In this document: positions 22,743 to 31,490 of the stretch, piece by piece
How positions within the stretch are numbered: position 1 is the stretch's first letter
Layout: each line of letters starts with the position of its first letter
Assembly (NCBI RefSeq): GCF_044466355.1
Contig: NZ_JBITMQ010000006.1
Location: 1-64,000 of the forward strand
Direction: 5' to 3'
Length of the DNA: 64,000 nt
Source of the DNA: Actinophytocola sp044466355
GTDB lineage: Bacteria; Actinomycetota; Actinomycetes; Mycobacteriales; Pseudonocardiaceae
Notes under the pieces: model-generated
What the model saw: only the letters and a program-made list of their open reading frames with translations
What the model was told of the DNA's origin: nothing
The model's database searches: none
Translations under genes and position numbers: made by a program

Positions 22743-24162
22743 GAGACGCCTCCGGAGGTGGGTCGGGCAACCAGAACCGGACGGTCGTGCCCTCTTCACG
22801 GGAACTGGTCACCGACCACCAGCCGCCCGCGGTCTCGGCGCGCTCCCGCATCTCGATCAGCCCGAAGTTCCGCTTCGGGTCGGTGTTGACCTGGTCGGGG
22901 AAGCCGCCGCCGTTGTCCTGTACCTCTGTCAACGTGCCGCCGTTCGTGCTGGTCAGCCGGATGTCGACACGGGAGGCGCCCGCGTGCTTGCGCACGTTCG
23001 CGAGCGCCTCCTGACAGATCCGGAAGATCGTCACCGCGGTCGCCGTCGGCGGCTCACCGGACAGGTCCCCGGTCAGCTCGGCCGTGATCCCCCAGGTCGA
23101 GGTCACGTCTCGCAGGTAACCGGACAGCGCGGGCAGCAGCCCGTGCTCGTCGATCGCGGTCGGCCGCAGGTGCACCACCAGGTTGCGCAGCCTCATGATC
23201 GACGCCCGCACCGACTCCTCCAGCTGCCCGACCGTCGCGCGTTCCTCGTCGGGCAGGCGGCCGGCGAGCAGCTGCAACCGCATGCCGACGGCCACCATGG
23301 CCTGGATCGAGTCGTCGTGCACGTCCCACGCGATGCGGCGGCGCTCCAGCTCCTGCGCCTCGACCAGGTGCCCGAGCAGCCTGCGCCGCTCGGCGAGCGC
23401 CTGCTCGGTGTTGCGGCGTTCGGTCATGTCGCGGGTGACCTTGCCGAAGCCCCGCAGCTTGCCACTCTCGTCGAAGAGCGGGGTGATGATGACGTTGGCC
23501 CAGAAGCGGGTGCCGTCCTTGCGGAGCCGCCAGCCCTCGTCCTCGAGCCTGCCCTCCGTGATGGCCTCGCGGAGCTCCCGCTGCGGTTTGCCGTCCGAAA
23601 TGTCCTCGGATGGGTAGAAGATGGAGAAGTGCTGGCCGAGGATCTCCTGTTCCTCGTACCCGCTGATCCGCTGCGCGCCGACGTTCCAGCTGATGATGTG
23701 GCCCGCCGGGTCGAGCATGAAGACGCCGTAGTCACGCACCCCCTGCACCAGCAGGCGGAACCGTTCCTCGCTCTCCCGCAACGCCTGCTCGGTGTTGCGG
23801 CGTTCGGTCATGTCGCGGGTGACCTTGCCGAAGCCCCGCAGCTCCCCGCTCTCGTCGAACAGCGGGGTGATGATGACGTTGGCCCAGAAGCGGGTGCCGT
23901 CCTTGCGGAGCCGCCAGCCCTCGTCCTCGACTCTGCCCTCCGCCACGGCTTCCCGCAGCTCGCGCTGGGGTTTTCCCTCGGCGACGTCCTCCGGCGGGTA
24001 GAGGACGGAGAAGTGCTCGCCGAGGACCTCCTCCTCGCGGTAACCCTTGATCCGCTCGGCGCCCAGGTTCCAGGTGATGATGTGCCCGGCCGGGTCGAGC
24101 ATGAAGATGGCGTAGTCCGAGACGTTGCGCACGAGCAGCCGGTACGCGTCATCGGCGTGCAT
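22732..24162 (-). CDS. Sensor histidine kinase with two near-identical PAS domains
   Basis: The 476-residue protein has two tandem PAS/PAC units at about residues 5-125 and 133-253. They share an almost unchanged segment around EDEGWRLRKDGTRFWANV, followed by a HisKA_3 domain with the phospho-acceptor histidine in WDVHDDSIQAMV. The HATPase domain carries CQEALANVRKHA and DNGGGFPD. There are no transmembrane helices, so it is a cytoplasmic sensor. The PAS domains are MEKHLA-like and may bind haem or flavin (inference). ATG 24162 starts the first PAS. It overlaps the receiver gene by 11 bp. The repeat at DNA level (23401-23550 against 23785-23934, offset 384 bp) points to recent duplication or gene conversion. 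Confidence 0.9.
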   Translation of the reverse strand: MHADDAYRLLVRNVSDYAIFMLDPAGHIITWNLGAERIKGYREEEVLGEHFSVLYPPEDVAEGKPQRELREAVAEGRVEDEGWRLRKDGTRFWANVIITPLFDESGELRGFGKVTRDMTERRNTEQALRESEERFRLLVQGVRDYGVFMLDPAGHIISWNVGAQRISGYEEQEILGQHFSIFYPSEDISDGKPQRELREAITEGRLEDEGWRLRKDGTRFWANVIITPLFDESGKLRGFGKVTRDMTERRNTEQALAERRRLLGHLVEAQELERRRIAWDVHDDSIQAMVAVGMRLQLLAGRLPDEERATVGQLEESVRASIMRLRNLVVHLRPTAIDEHGLLPALSGYLRDVTSTWGITAELTGDLSGEPPTATAVTIFRICQEALANVRKHAGASRVDIRLTSTNGGTLTEVQDNGGGFPDQVNTDPKRNFGLIEMRERAETAGGWWSVTSSREEGTTVRFWLPDPPPEASRDV

Positions 24163-24199
24163 GGTCCAACTGTGCCCTACGTGCTCGCGGTACTGCCCG

Positions 24200-24598
24200 T
24201 CAGGCTGGAACGCCGTTCGGGGGTGTGGCCAGCTCACACCACACCACCTTCCCACGACCACGACGGGACGCCCCCCAGGCGGAGGAGATCTGCTCGACCA
24301 CCCGCAGGCCGAGTCCGCTCGTCGGCGTGACCCGGTGCGAGACGGGGAGGAGGGGACTGTCGTCGCACACCTCGGCCCGGATCCGGTCACCGCCATCGAT
24401 GAGCCGGACCACGGGCGTGCCATGCCCGTGCAGGAGCGCGTTGGTCACCAGTTCGGACACCGCCAGCACGAAGTCGTCGTGCGAACAACTGCTGCGCCAC
24501 GCCGCCAACGTCGACCGCGTGAACTGGCGTGCGAGCGCTGCGCTGGTGTCCCGCTCGGCGAGACGGAGCTCGGCCACCACTGGTACACCTGTCTCCAC
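24200..24598 (-). CDS. Anti-sigma regulatory factor, GHKL ATPase (RsbW-like)
   Basis: About 132 residues with the HATPase N-box LAVSELVTNALLHG and the G-box TSGLGLRVVEQISSAWG. This is the usual form of actinobacterial RsbW-like serine kinases that bind sigma factors or STAS antagonists. GTG 24598 is preferred because GGAAGG lies 7 nt upstream; GTG 24601 and a longer frame to 24670 are possible. It sits 37 bp upstream of the sensor kinase on the same strand. The STAS protein at 21763-22155 is a plausible partner. Confidence 0.8.
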   Translation of the reverse strand: METGVPVVAELRLAERDTSAALARQFTRSTLAAWRSSCSHDDFVLAVSELVTNALLHGHGTPVVRLIDGGDRIRAEVCDDSPLLPVSHRVTPTSGLGLRVVEQISSAWGASRRGRGKVVWCELATPPNGVPA

Positions 24599-24687
24599 CA
24601 CACAACCTTCCGTCAGCGCCCCTGTTCCGGGCGAGATGCGGATGCCGATGGCGGGTTGGTGCAGATGCACCAGTTCGTCGAGCCGAC

Positions 24688-25311
24688 TCAGTCCAGCAGG
24701 CCTTCCCGGCGCGCGATGGCAACCGCCTCGAGCTTCGAGCGGGCGCCCAGCTTCTCCAGGACGCGCTGCACGTGGTTGCGGGCCGTGTTCAGCGCTACGC
24801 CCATGCGGGCCGCGACCTCGGCCGTGCTGGCGCCGTCCGCGAGCAGGTCCAGCGCCTGCCGCTCCCGGGTGGTGAGCGTCGCACTCGGGGTGCGGCCGGT
24901 CAGGCGGTTCAGCACGCCCGCGAGGAACTCGGCCCCGAACACCGCCTCGCCGTCGGCGACCCGCCGGACCGCGTCCTCCAGCTCGTCGAGACCGGCGGAC
25001 TTCAGCACCAGGCCGGAGCCGCCCGCCTCGGCGACCCTGGCGGCCACGCTGGCGGTCGCCTCACCGGTCAGCACCAGCACGCGGGCGCCGGACCTGCTCA
25101 GCGCGCCGATCGAGTCGATCGCGTCGCCGTCGGGCAGCCTGCGGTCCAGCAGCACGACGTCGGGTTCGTGCCTGCGTACGGAGTCGACCGCGGTGGCGAT
25201 CGAGTGGGCACGTGCGACGACCTCGATGTCGTCGGCGCGCGCCATCGCGAGGGCCATCGCCTCGGCGACCATGTCGTGGTCCTCAACCAGAACCACCCGG
25301 GTCGGCGCCAT
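24688..25311 (-). CDS. LuxR/NarL-family response regulator
   Basis: The 207-residue protein has a receiver domain (VVLVEDHDMVAEAM, phospho-acceptor in VVLLDRRLPDGD near residue 55) and a C-terminal LuxR HTH (LTTRERQALDLLADGASTAEVAARMG). It is the first gene of the signalling block on this strand, about 90 bp upstream of the anti-sigma gene. ATG 25311 has GGGAGAA upstream. No dedicated kinase is adjacent, so the PAS kinase may phosphorylate it. Confidence 0.88.
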   Translation of the reverse strand: MAPTRVVLVEDHDMVAEAMALAMARADDIEVVARAHSIATAVDSVRRHEPDVVLLDRRLPDGDAIDSIGALSRSGARVLVLTGEATASVAARVAEAGGSGLVLKSAGLDELEDAVRRVADGEAVFGAEFLAGVLNRLTGRTPSATLTTRERQALDLLADGASTAEVAARMGVALNTARNHVQRVLEKLGARSKLEAVAIARREGLLD

Positions 25312-25428
25312 GGACAAGGTTCTCCCGCGTCGGTGAGGTCGGGTCGGTCCCCCAGTGTCCCTGTTCGCCGACGGGCTACCCCACCCGGTGTCCGTTTAGC
25401 CGTCCGACGGCCCGGCTATTCCGCTGAC

Positions 25429-26919
25429 ATGACGCGCTCGCTGTGGCTCGACACCACGCAGGGGACGGCCCGCAGGGAAGCCACGCTGCCCTCGACCGCC
25501 GACGTCGTGGTGCTCGGCGCCGGGATCGCGGGCATGACCACCGCGTACCTGCTCGCCGAGACCGGCCGGTCGGTGCTGGTGCTGGAGGCGAGGGAGATCG
25601 GTGGTGGCGTCAGCGGCAACACGACCGCGAAGCTCACCGCGCAGCACGAGCTGATCTACCACCGCATCGGGTCCGCGGCCCCGGCGTACGCGCGCAGCCA
25701 GCTGGCCGCCCTCGAATGGGTGGTCACCACGGTCGCCCGTACGGGTGTCGAGTGCGACCTCGAACGGGTCGACAGTCACGTCCACACGACCGACCCGGCA
25801 CGGCTGCCGATCCTGCGCGAGGAGGTCGCGGCCGCCGTCGACGCGGGGCTGCCCGCCGACTTCGTGGAGAAGATCGACCCGCCGCTGGACGCCGTGGGGG
25901 CGGTGCGGTTCCGTGACCAGGCACAGTTCCACCCGCGCAAGTGGCTGCTGGGGCTCGCCGAGCTGACCGAGGCGGCGGGCGGGCGGATCATCGAGGGCGT
26001 GCGCGCGACCGGTCTGCGGGAGGGCGACCCGTCGATCGTGCGGACGACGGCGGGTGCCGTGCGTGCGAAGGACGTCGTCGTGGCCACGCACTACCCGGTG
26101 TTCGACCGGGGCATGTTCTTCGCCCGGCTGGAGCCGACCCGTGACCTCGTCGTCGCGGGCCCGGCGGACCGCGAGGTCACCGGCACCTACCTCGACGAGA
26201 CGACCCACCACTCCGTGCGCTCCGTGCCGACGCCGAACGGTCCGCAGGTGATCGTCGGTGGCGAGCACTACCGCGTCGGCGACCACGTCGACGTCGAGGC
26301 GCGGTTCGCGCGGCTGGCGGACTGGGCGCGGGAGCACGTGGGCCTCGATGAGGTCCGCTACCGCTGGTCGGCGCACGACATGTCCACTCTGGACAGAGTG
26401 CCGTACGTGGGCCGCTACCACCCGAGGGCGTCTCACCTGTGGGTGGCGACGGGCTTCGGGCAGTGGGGCATGACCGGCGGTACGGCCGCGGGGCTGCTGC
26501 TGCGTGACCTGGTGGCCGGGCTCGACAACGAGTTCACCCGGTTGTACGACCCGAACCGGTTCTCACTGCGTGCCGCGGGTTCGCTGGTGTCCGCCAACGC
26601 GACGGTGGCGAAGTTCCTGGCGGGCGACCACGTGCGCGCGCTCACGAAACCGGGCCTCGCGAACCTCGCTCCTGGCGAGGCGGTGGTGACCCGGCACGGC
26701 ACGTCGATGGTCGCCGCGTACCGGGACGACGGCGGTGACCTGCACACCGTGGGCGCGCACTGCACGCATCTCGGCTGCCTGGTGGCGTTCAACAACGCGG
26801 AACGCACCTGGGACTGCCCCTGCCACGGCTCACGGTTCGATGTGGACGGTCAGGTCGTCCAGGGTCCGGCCGTACGCCCACTGCGTGCGATCCCCACAAA
26901 GGAAGAGGAAGCCCGATGA
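25429..26919 (+). CDS. FAD-dependent oxidoreductase with C-terminal Rieske domain
   Basis: The 496-residue protein starts with a DAO-type FAD domain (VVVLGAGIAGMTTAYLLAETG at about residue 26, VLEAREIGGGVSGN) and ends with a Rieske 2Fe-2S domain. The ligand motifs CTHLGC and CPCHGSRFD lie near residues 445 and 465. Such fusions are common in actinobacteria and cyanobacteria; the substrate is unknown and activity would be cytoplasmic. ATG 25429 directly precedes the conserved N-terminus. The stop overlaps the start of a proline-rich micro-ORF (ATGA). Confidence 0.88.
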   Translation: MTRSLWLDTTQGTARREATLPSTADVVVLGAGIAGMTTAYLLAETGRSVLVLEAREIGGGVSGNTTAKLTAQHELIYHRIGSAAPAYARSQLAALEWVVTTVARTGVECDLERVDSHVHTTDPARLPILREEVAAAVDAGLPADFVEKIDPPLDAVGAVRFRDQAQFHPRKWLLGLAELTEAAGGRIIEGVRATGLREGDPSIVRTTAGAVRAKDVVVATHYPVFDRGMFFARLEPTRDLVVAGPADREVTGTYLDETTHHSVRSVPTPNGPQVIVGGEHYRVGDHVDVEARFARLADWAREHVGLDEVRYRWSAHDMSTLDRVPYVGRYHPRASHLWVATGFGQWGMTGGTAAGLLLRDLVAGLDNEFTRLYDPNRFSLRAAGSLVSANATVAKFLAGDHVRALTKPGLANLAPGEAVVTRHGTSMVAAYRDDGGDLHTVGAHCTHLGCLVAFNNAERTWDCPCHGSRFDVDGQVVQGPAVRPLRAIPTKEEEAR

Positions 26920-27074
26920 CCGAACCAGTACCTCCCAGCCCGAACCCCCTCCCACGACCAGGCGAACCCGCACCGGGCCCGGGCCCAACCGACCCACCAC
27001 AACCACCGGTACCCCCAGGCCCAGACCCAAGGCCCCCCTCAGAACCAGACCCCCTAGGCCCAGCAGGCCCATAA
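26916..27074 (+). CDS. 52-residue proline-rich small protein
   Basis: ATG 26916 overlaps the Rieske oxidoreductase stop (ATGA), and GGAAGAGGAAG lies just upstream. The product begins MTEPVPPSPNPLPRPG and is about half proline with Gly, Pro and acidic residues. It has no membrane segment and no predicted fold. Coupling to the oxidoreductase suggests it is translated, but it could be a drifting reading frame in GC-rich DNA. The repeat array begins immediately after its stop. Confidence 0.5.
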   Translation: MTEPVPPSPNPLPRPGEPAPGPGPTDPPQPPVPPGPDPRPPSEPDPLGPAGP

Positions 27075-27078
27075 CCCC

Positions 27079-27286
27079 GCGAGTCGCGCCCCCAAACCCC
27101 GCGAGTCGCGCCCCCAAACCCCGCGAGTCGCGCCCTCAAACACCGCGAGTCGCGCTCTCGGACACCGCGAGTCGCGCTCCCGGACACCGCGAGTCGCGTC
27201 CTCAGACACCGCGAGTCGCGCTCCCGGACACCGCGAGTCGCGTCCTCAAACACCGCGAGTCGCGCTTCCAGACAGCGCGAGTCGCG
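27079..27286 (+). repeat. Left arm of 22-bp repeat array (10 units)
   Basis: Ten copies of GCGAGTCGCG start at 27079, 27101, 27123, 27145, 27167, 27189, 27211, 27233, 27255 and 27277, with an exact 22-bp period. Spacers vary slightly (CCCCCAAACCCC, CTCTCGGACACC and similar). Each core is a near-palindrome (CGCGAGTCGCG). The period equals about two helical turns, so all units face the same side of the DNA. Confidence 0.95.
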
Positions 27287-27295
27287 CTCTCGGAC

Positions 27296-27363
27296 ATACC
27301 GAGTTGTCGGCTTCGTGCACATCGCCAGCGCACGGCGTCTGCACGAAACCGACAACTCGGCAT
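27296..27363. repeat. Central inverted repeat of the array
   Basis: The arms at about 27296-27319 and 27340-27363 match at 22 of 24 positions (CCGAGTTGTCGG, then CTTCGTGCA in the left arm) around a 20-nt loop. The orientation of the 22-bp units switches here, so this hairpin is the symmetry centre of the whole element. Confidence 0.9.
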
Positions 27364-27372
27364 GCCTGGGGA

Positions 27373-27492
27373 CGCGACTCGCGGTGTCCTGGGACGCGAC
27401 TCGCGGTGTTTCTGGGCGCGACTCGCGGTGTTCTGGGGCGCGACTCGCGGTGTTCTGGGGCGCGACTCGCGGTGTTTCTGGGCGTGACTCGC
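27373..27492 (-). repeat. Right arm of 22-bp repeat array (6 units, inverted)
   Basis: Six units with core CGCGACTCGC (the last CGTGACTCGC) start at 27373, 27395, 27417, 27439, 27461 and 27483, again with an exact 22-bp period. They are the reverse complement of the left-arm units. The array ends 5 bp before the stop of the alditol oxidase gene. It fills the gap between two convergent genes and could also act as a bidirectional terminator. Confidence 0.95.
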
Positions 27493-27496
27493 GGGG

Positions 27497-28702
27497 TTAG
27501 GTCAGGTTGTCCAGGAATGGGTTTGTGAACTTGTTTTTCGGGTCGTGGTGGGTGCGGAGTTCTGTGAAGTCGGTCCACTTTGGGTAGCGGGGGCTGATTT
27601 CCTTGGTGTGGAACAGTTTTCCCCAGTGGGGGCGGGCGCCCAGTGGGAGCAGGGCCGACTCGATGGCTGGCAGCAGGGCCGTTACCTCCGGGACGTTCAG
27701 GTGCCACGTGAAGTGGATGGCCAGTACGTCTCGTCCGCACGCCGGGGAGAGCCACAGCTTGTCCGCCGCGACCGTGCGCAGCTCCGTGATCTGCAGCAGC
27801 GGTGCGATCCGTGGCGCCATGTCCCGCAGTCGCGTCAGCGCCTCCACCGCCGAGTCCCTGGGCAGCAGGTACTCGCTCTGCAGCTCCGCGCCGGCGCTCG
27901 GCTTGTGGCCCAACCTGAAGTGCGGCAACCGGTCCAGCCACGGCCCCGGTACGCCACCCTGCTCGGTCACCGCCGCCACCGACTCGCCCGCCAGCATGTG
28001 CACCGGCTCAGGAGCGGCCTTCGCGTCGAAGGGCAGGGACGCGGGGCCGGTGCTCTTCACCCACACCTGCGCGGGCCCGGTCCAGTCGGTGAACACGCTC
28101 ACGCTGTAGCCGCACGCGAACACCCCGTCCAGCTCGCCGACCACCGACGCCCACGGCACGTCCACCCACACCTGTTGCCGCACCTCGAAAGTCGGCCGGA
28201 CGTCGAGCGTCACCGTGGTCACCACGCCGAGCGCGCCCAGCGCCACCACGCTGCCCGCGAACTCCGGGTCACCCCGCCACAGCGTGCGCGACCCGCCCGA
28301 CGCGGTCACCAGTTCCAGCCCGGCCACGGCCGTCGACAGGCAGCCGTTGCCGTCACCGGAGCCGTGCGTACCGGTCGCGATCGCGCCCGCCACCGAAATG
28401 TGCGGCAGTGACGCCATGTTCGGCAGCGCGAGCCCGCGCTCGGCCAGGAACTCGGCCAGCACCCCGTACCGGACCCCGGCGGGTACCGACACCTGGTTCC
28501 CGGTCACGACGATCTCGGCAGGCAGGTCCTCCAGCGACACCAGCGTGCCCGGCCCGTCCGCCAGGTCGTTGAACGAGTGCCGCGACCCCAGCGCACGCAC
28601 CCGGTCCCGGTCCGCCACGAGTTCCCGCAGCGCGTCGACCGACCGTGGCCGCGCGACCTCCCGCGCCCGGTACGCGATGTTGCCGGCCCAGTTCTGCTCC
28701 AC
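27497..28702 (-). CDS. Alditol oxidase (AldO-like, covalent FAD)
   Basis: The 401-residue protein resembles Streptomyces AldO (about 418 residues). It has LGSRHSFNDLADGPGTLVSL, whose histidine would bind FAD covalently, a PCMH FAD domain with SVAGAIATGTHGSGDGNG, and the C-terminal domain including ITELRTVAADKLWLSP and RTHHDPKNKFTNPFL. AldO oxidises sugar alcohols such as xylitol and sorbitol with O2, giving H2O2. The start is GTG 28702, directly after the stop of the LAL regulator gene. That regulator may therefore be co-transcribed with it. Confidence 0.88.
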   Translation of the reverse strand: MEQNWAGNIAYRAREVARPRSVDALRELVADRDRVRALGSRHSFNDLADGPGTLVSLEDLPAEIVVTGNQVSVPAGVRYGVLAEFLAERGLALPNMASLPHISVAGAIATGTHGSGDGNGCLSTAVAGLELVTASGGSRTLWRGDPEFAGSVVALGALGVVTTVTLDVRPTFEVRQQVWVDVPWASVVGELDGVFACGYSVSVFTDWTGPAQVWVKSTGPASLPFDAKAAPEPVHMLAGESVAAVTEQGGVPGPWLDRLPHFRLGHKPSAGAELQSEYLLPRDSAVEALTRLRDMAPRIAPLLQITELRTVAADKLWLSPACGRDVLAIHFTWHLNVPEVTALLPAIESALLPLGARPHWGKLFHTKEISPRYPKWTDFTELRTHHDPKNKFTNPFLDNLT

Positions 28703-31444
28703 CTACGCGTGCTCCTGTCTGTGCGCGAGAGCGGCCGCCTGGATCCTGCTCTTCACCCCGAGCTTGCGCAGGATGTTGGAGACGTGCACGCTCGCCGTCT
28801 TCGTGCTGATGAACAACTCCGCCGCGATCTCCGCGTTCGTCTTCCCCTGCCCCACCAGGGAGAAGATCTCCGCCTCACGGGCGGTCAGCCCCAGCGGCGG
28901 CACGGTGCCCGACGTGACGAGCCTGGCCCGTCCGGCCAGGGCCGCGATCCGGTCGGCCAGCGGTGCGGCCGACAGCGTCGACGCCGTCGCGGCCGCCGAC
29001 GCCAGCAGCTCGCCGGCCCGCGTGCGGGCGCCCCGGGCCGCCAACAGCGCCTCGGCCTCACGGAACCGGGCGTACGCGGTCACGTACACCTCCGGCCCAC
29101 CGTCCACCGCGGCCCACGCCGCCGCGTCCGGACCGCGGCGTTCCGCCTCCGCCAGCGCCACCGCGCGCAGCGTGCGCGGCAACGCCACCGCACCCCGCGC
29201 CTCGAGCGACGCCCGGTGCGCACGGCCCGCCGCCAGCAGTTCGTCGGCCGCCGCCGTGTCCTGCATCGCCATGGCGAGCCAGACGCCCGTCGCGACGAGC
29301 CGGGCGACCAGCCACATGTCCTGCGCGGCCAGCGCGGTCTCCAGGCCCGACCTGACGACCGTCAGCCCGTCGGCGTGCCTGCCCTCCGCACCGGCGAGCC
29401 GTGCCCGCAGGTGGGCCAGCTCGGAGCCGTACTGCGCGTCGTCCTGGCCGTCGAGCACCGCACCCGCCCTGGTCAGCAGCTCGGCGGCGGCACCCGTCTC
29501 GCCCCGGCGCAGCAGCACCTCGGCGCGCGGCAGGTCCACGAAGATCCAGTTGAACGGGTCGGCGGCCGGGTCGTCCGGGTCGCCGGAGGTGTCGAGTGCC
29601 TCGTCCCACCGGCCCAGCTCGGCGAGCGCGCGCACCACGTTGCCGACGATCGGCAGCAGGTAGATCGTGAAGCCCAGCTCGCCCGCCCGGGCGACGCCGT
29701 CGCGGGCCAGCGCCAGCGCCTCGGTCTGCCGGTCCGCCCAGATCAGGCTCTCCGCCGTGTTCACGTACCCGACGCCGACGAACCGCGGCACCCCGGTGCG
29801 CGCGCCGAACTCGCGGTGCCGCGCCAGGTACGTCATGCCCTCCTCGACGTGCCCGAGCATGACGTGCGCGGTGCCGAGCGCGGTCAGCGCGCGGTTGCGG
29901 GGCACCAGGTCCTCGTCCGGGCTCTCGGGCGCGAGCGGCAGGATCCGTTCACCGTGCCGTATCGCGTCCAGGTGCCGCGCGCCCAGCATGTCCAGCATCA
30001 TCTGCCACGCCTCGACCCGCAGCCGCGCCGGTGAGCCGTCCGGCATGAGCCGCACGGTCTCGGCGCTCGCGTGCCGCGCCAGCTCCCAGTTGCCGACGCT
30101 GCGGGCCTGGTAGGAGAGCTGCTCGTAGGCGTGCGCGATCCGTTCGGGAGCACGCAGGTCGGCCAGCCGCTGCCGGGTCAGCTCCACGGCGCGCTGGTTG
30201 TGCCCGGCGAGGCTCGCTGCCTCGGCCGCCCGCTCGAGCAGCTGGTCGTGGTCGACGCCGGCCACCGACTCGGGGCCGGTGACGTCCGGCCAGCGGCGCA
30301 GTGCCCGTTCGTAGTGCGCGTGCGCGGCCGCGGGGGCGTGCCCGTCGGAGGCGCCCGCGGCGGCCAGCACCGCAGCGGCCAGCGCCGGTTCCGCCTCGCC
30401 CGCCGCGTCCCAGTGGTGGGCCAGCTCGGCCGCGTGCGACCTGGCCAGCTCGGGACGTGCGGTGAGGCCCCGCGCGACGGCCGCGTGCGCCTGACGTCGT
30501 TCGCCCGGCAACAGTTCCCGGTACAGCGCCTCCTGGATCAGCGCGTGCCGGAACGCGTAGGCGTCCGGTTCGACGATCACCAGCTGGCCGTGGTCGATCA
30601 GGTCGCGGACCGCGCCGTCCAGGTCGTCGGCCGGGACCAGCGCGGCGAGCAGGTCGTGTGGGACGGTCCTGCCGACCACGGACGCGAGCCGCGCGAGCCG
30701 CTGCGCGGGCGCGGTCAGCCGGGCCATGCGGGTCATGATGATCTCGCGGACCGTCCTCGGCACGGTGTTGCCCTCGGCCAGCAGCTCCTCGGTGAAGAAC
30801 GGGTTGCCCTCGGCACGGGCCATGAGCGTGTCGACCAGCTCGGTGGGCGGCGGTGTGCCGAGGATGCCCGTCGCGAGCGCCGCCACGCCGTCGCGGTCCA
30901 GCGGTGGCAGGTGGAGGCGGGTGGTGTGCCGGGACCGGGACAGCTCGGCGACGAGCGCGGCGACCGGGTGGTGTGCGGGCACCTCGTCCGCGCGGCAGGT
31001 GACGATGATCAGCACCGGCGCGGTCGCGAGCGCCCGGTGCAGGAACAACAGCAGGTCACGGGTGGCGGCGTCGGCCCAGTGCAGGTCCTCGACCACCAGC
31101 ACGACCCGTTCGCCCGCGGCGCGGATCGCGTCGGCGATCCTGCGGTACTCGGCGGCCCGGTCACCCGCCGCGGGGCCCGCGGTGCCGGTGAACAGGTGGG
31201 GGAGCGCCTCGACGAACGGCGCGTACGGGATGTCCGCCTCGAACTGCAGGCAGCCGCCGGTCAGCACGGTCGCGCCGGTCCGCTCGGCGAACGCGCGGAC
31301 CAGCCGCGTCTTGCCGACGCCCGCGTCGCCGTCGACCAGCACCAGCCGTGTGTGCTGTTCGCTCCGCGCGGCGGGCTCACAGGCGAAGAGGGCGGCGAGC
31401 TCGGCTCGCCGCCCGACAAGTTCCGGCACCGACACCCGCGCCAC
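28703..31444 (-). CDS. LAL-type LuxR regulator with AAA ATPase domain
   Basis: This 913-residue protein has an N-terminal AAA_16 ATPase (Walker A DGDAGVGKTRL near residue 38, Walker B VVLVVEDLHWAD). A long helical TPR-like middle follows, and a C-terminal LuxR HTH (LTAREAEIFSLVGQGKTNAEIAAELF). LAL (large ATP-binding LuxR) proteins such as MalT and PikD activate catabolic or secondary-metabolite genes. GTG 31444 is chosen (VARVSVPELVGRRAEL). A longer start at 31492 would overlap the divergent LysR start and is unlikely. It lies immediately upstream of the alditol oxidase gene. Confidence 0.9.
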   Translation of the reverse strand: MARVSVPELVGRRAELAALFACEPAARSEQHTRLVLVDGDAGVGKTRLVRAFAERTGATVLTGGCLQFEADIPYAPFVEALPHLFTGTAGPAAGDRAAEYRRIADAIRAAGERVVLVVEDLHWADAATRDLLLFLHRALATAPVLIIVTCRADEVPAHHPVAALVAELSRSRHTTRLHLPPLDRDGVAALATGILGTPPPTELVDTLMARAEGNPFFTEELLAEGNTVPRTVREIIMTRMARLTAPAQRLARLASVVGRTVPHDLLAALVPADDLDGAVRDLIDHGQLVIVEPDAYAFRHALIQEALYRELLPGERRQAHAAVARGLTARPELARSHAAELAHHWDAAGEAEPALAAAVLAAAGASDGHAPAAAHAHYERALRRWPDVTGPESVAGVDHDQLLERAAEAASLAGHNQRAVELTRQRLADLRAPERIAHAYEQLSYQARSVGNWELARHASAETVRLMPDGSPARLRVEAWQMMLDMLGARHLDAIRHGERILPLAPESPDEDLVPRNRALTALGTAHVMLGHVEEGMTYLARHREFGARTGVPRFVGVGYVNTAESLIWADRQTEALALARDGVARAGELGFTIYLLPIVGNVVRALAELGRWDEALDTSGDPDDPAADPFNWIFVDLPRAEVLLRRGETGAAAELLTRAGAVLDGQDDAQYGSELAHLRARLAGAEGRHADGLTVVRSGLETALAAQDMWLVARLVATGVWLAMAMQDTAAADELLAAGRAHRASLEARGAVALPRTLRAVALAEAERRGPDAAAWAAVDGGPEVYVTAYARFREAEALLAARGARTRAGELLASAAATASTLSAAPLADRIAALAGRARLVTSGTVPPLGLTAREAEIFSLVGQGKTNAEIAAELFISTKTASVHVSNILRKLGVKSRIQAAALAHRQEHA

Positions 31445-31490
31445 GCGGTGCAGTATGTCCCAGATGTGGTTTCGCCCATAGCCTCCATGC

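Noticed and set aside
27079..27492. CRISPR array
   Set aside because: The units are only 22 bp in total with 12-bp semi-conserved spacers, switch orientation at the centre and have no cas genes nearby.
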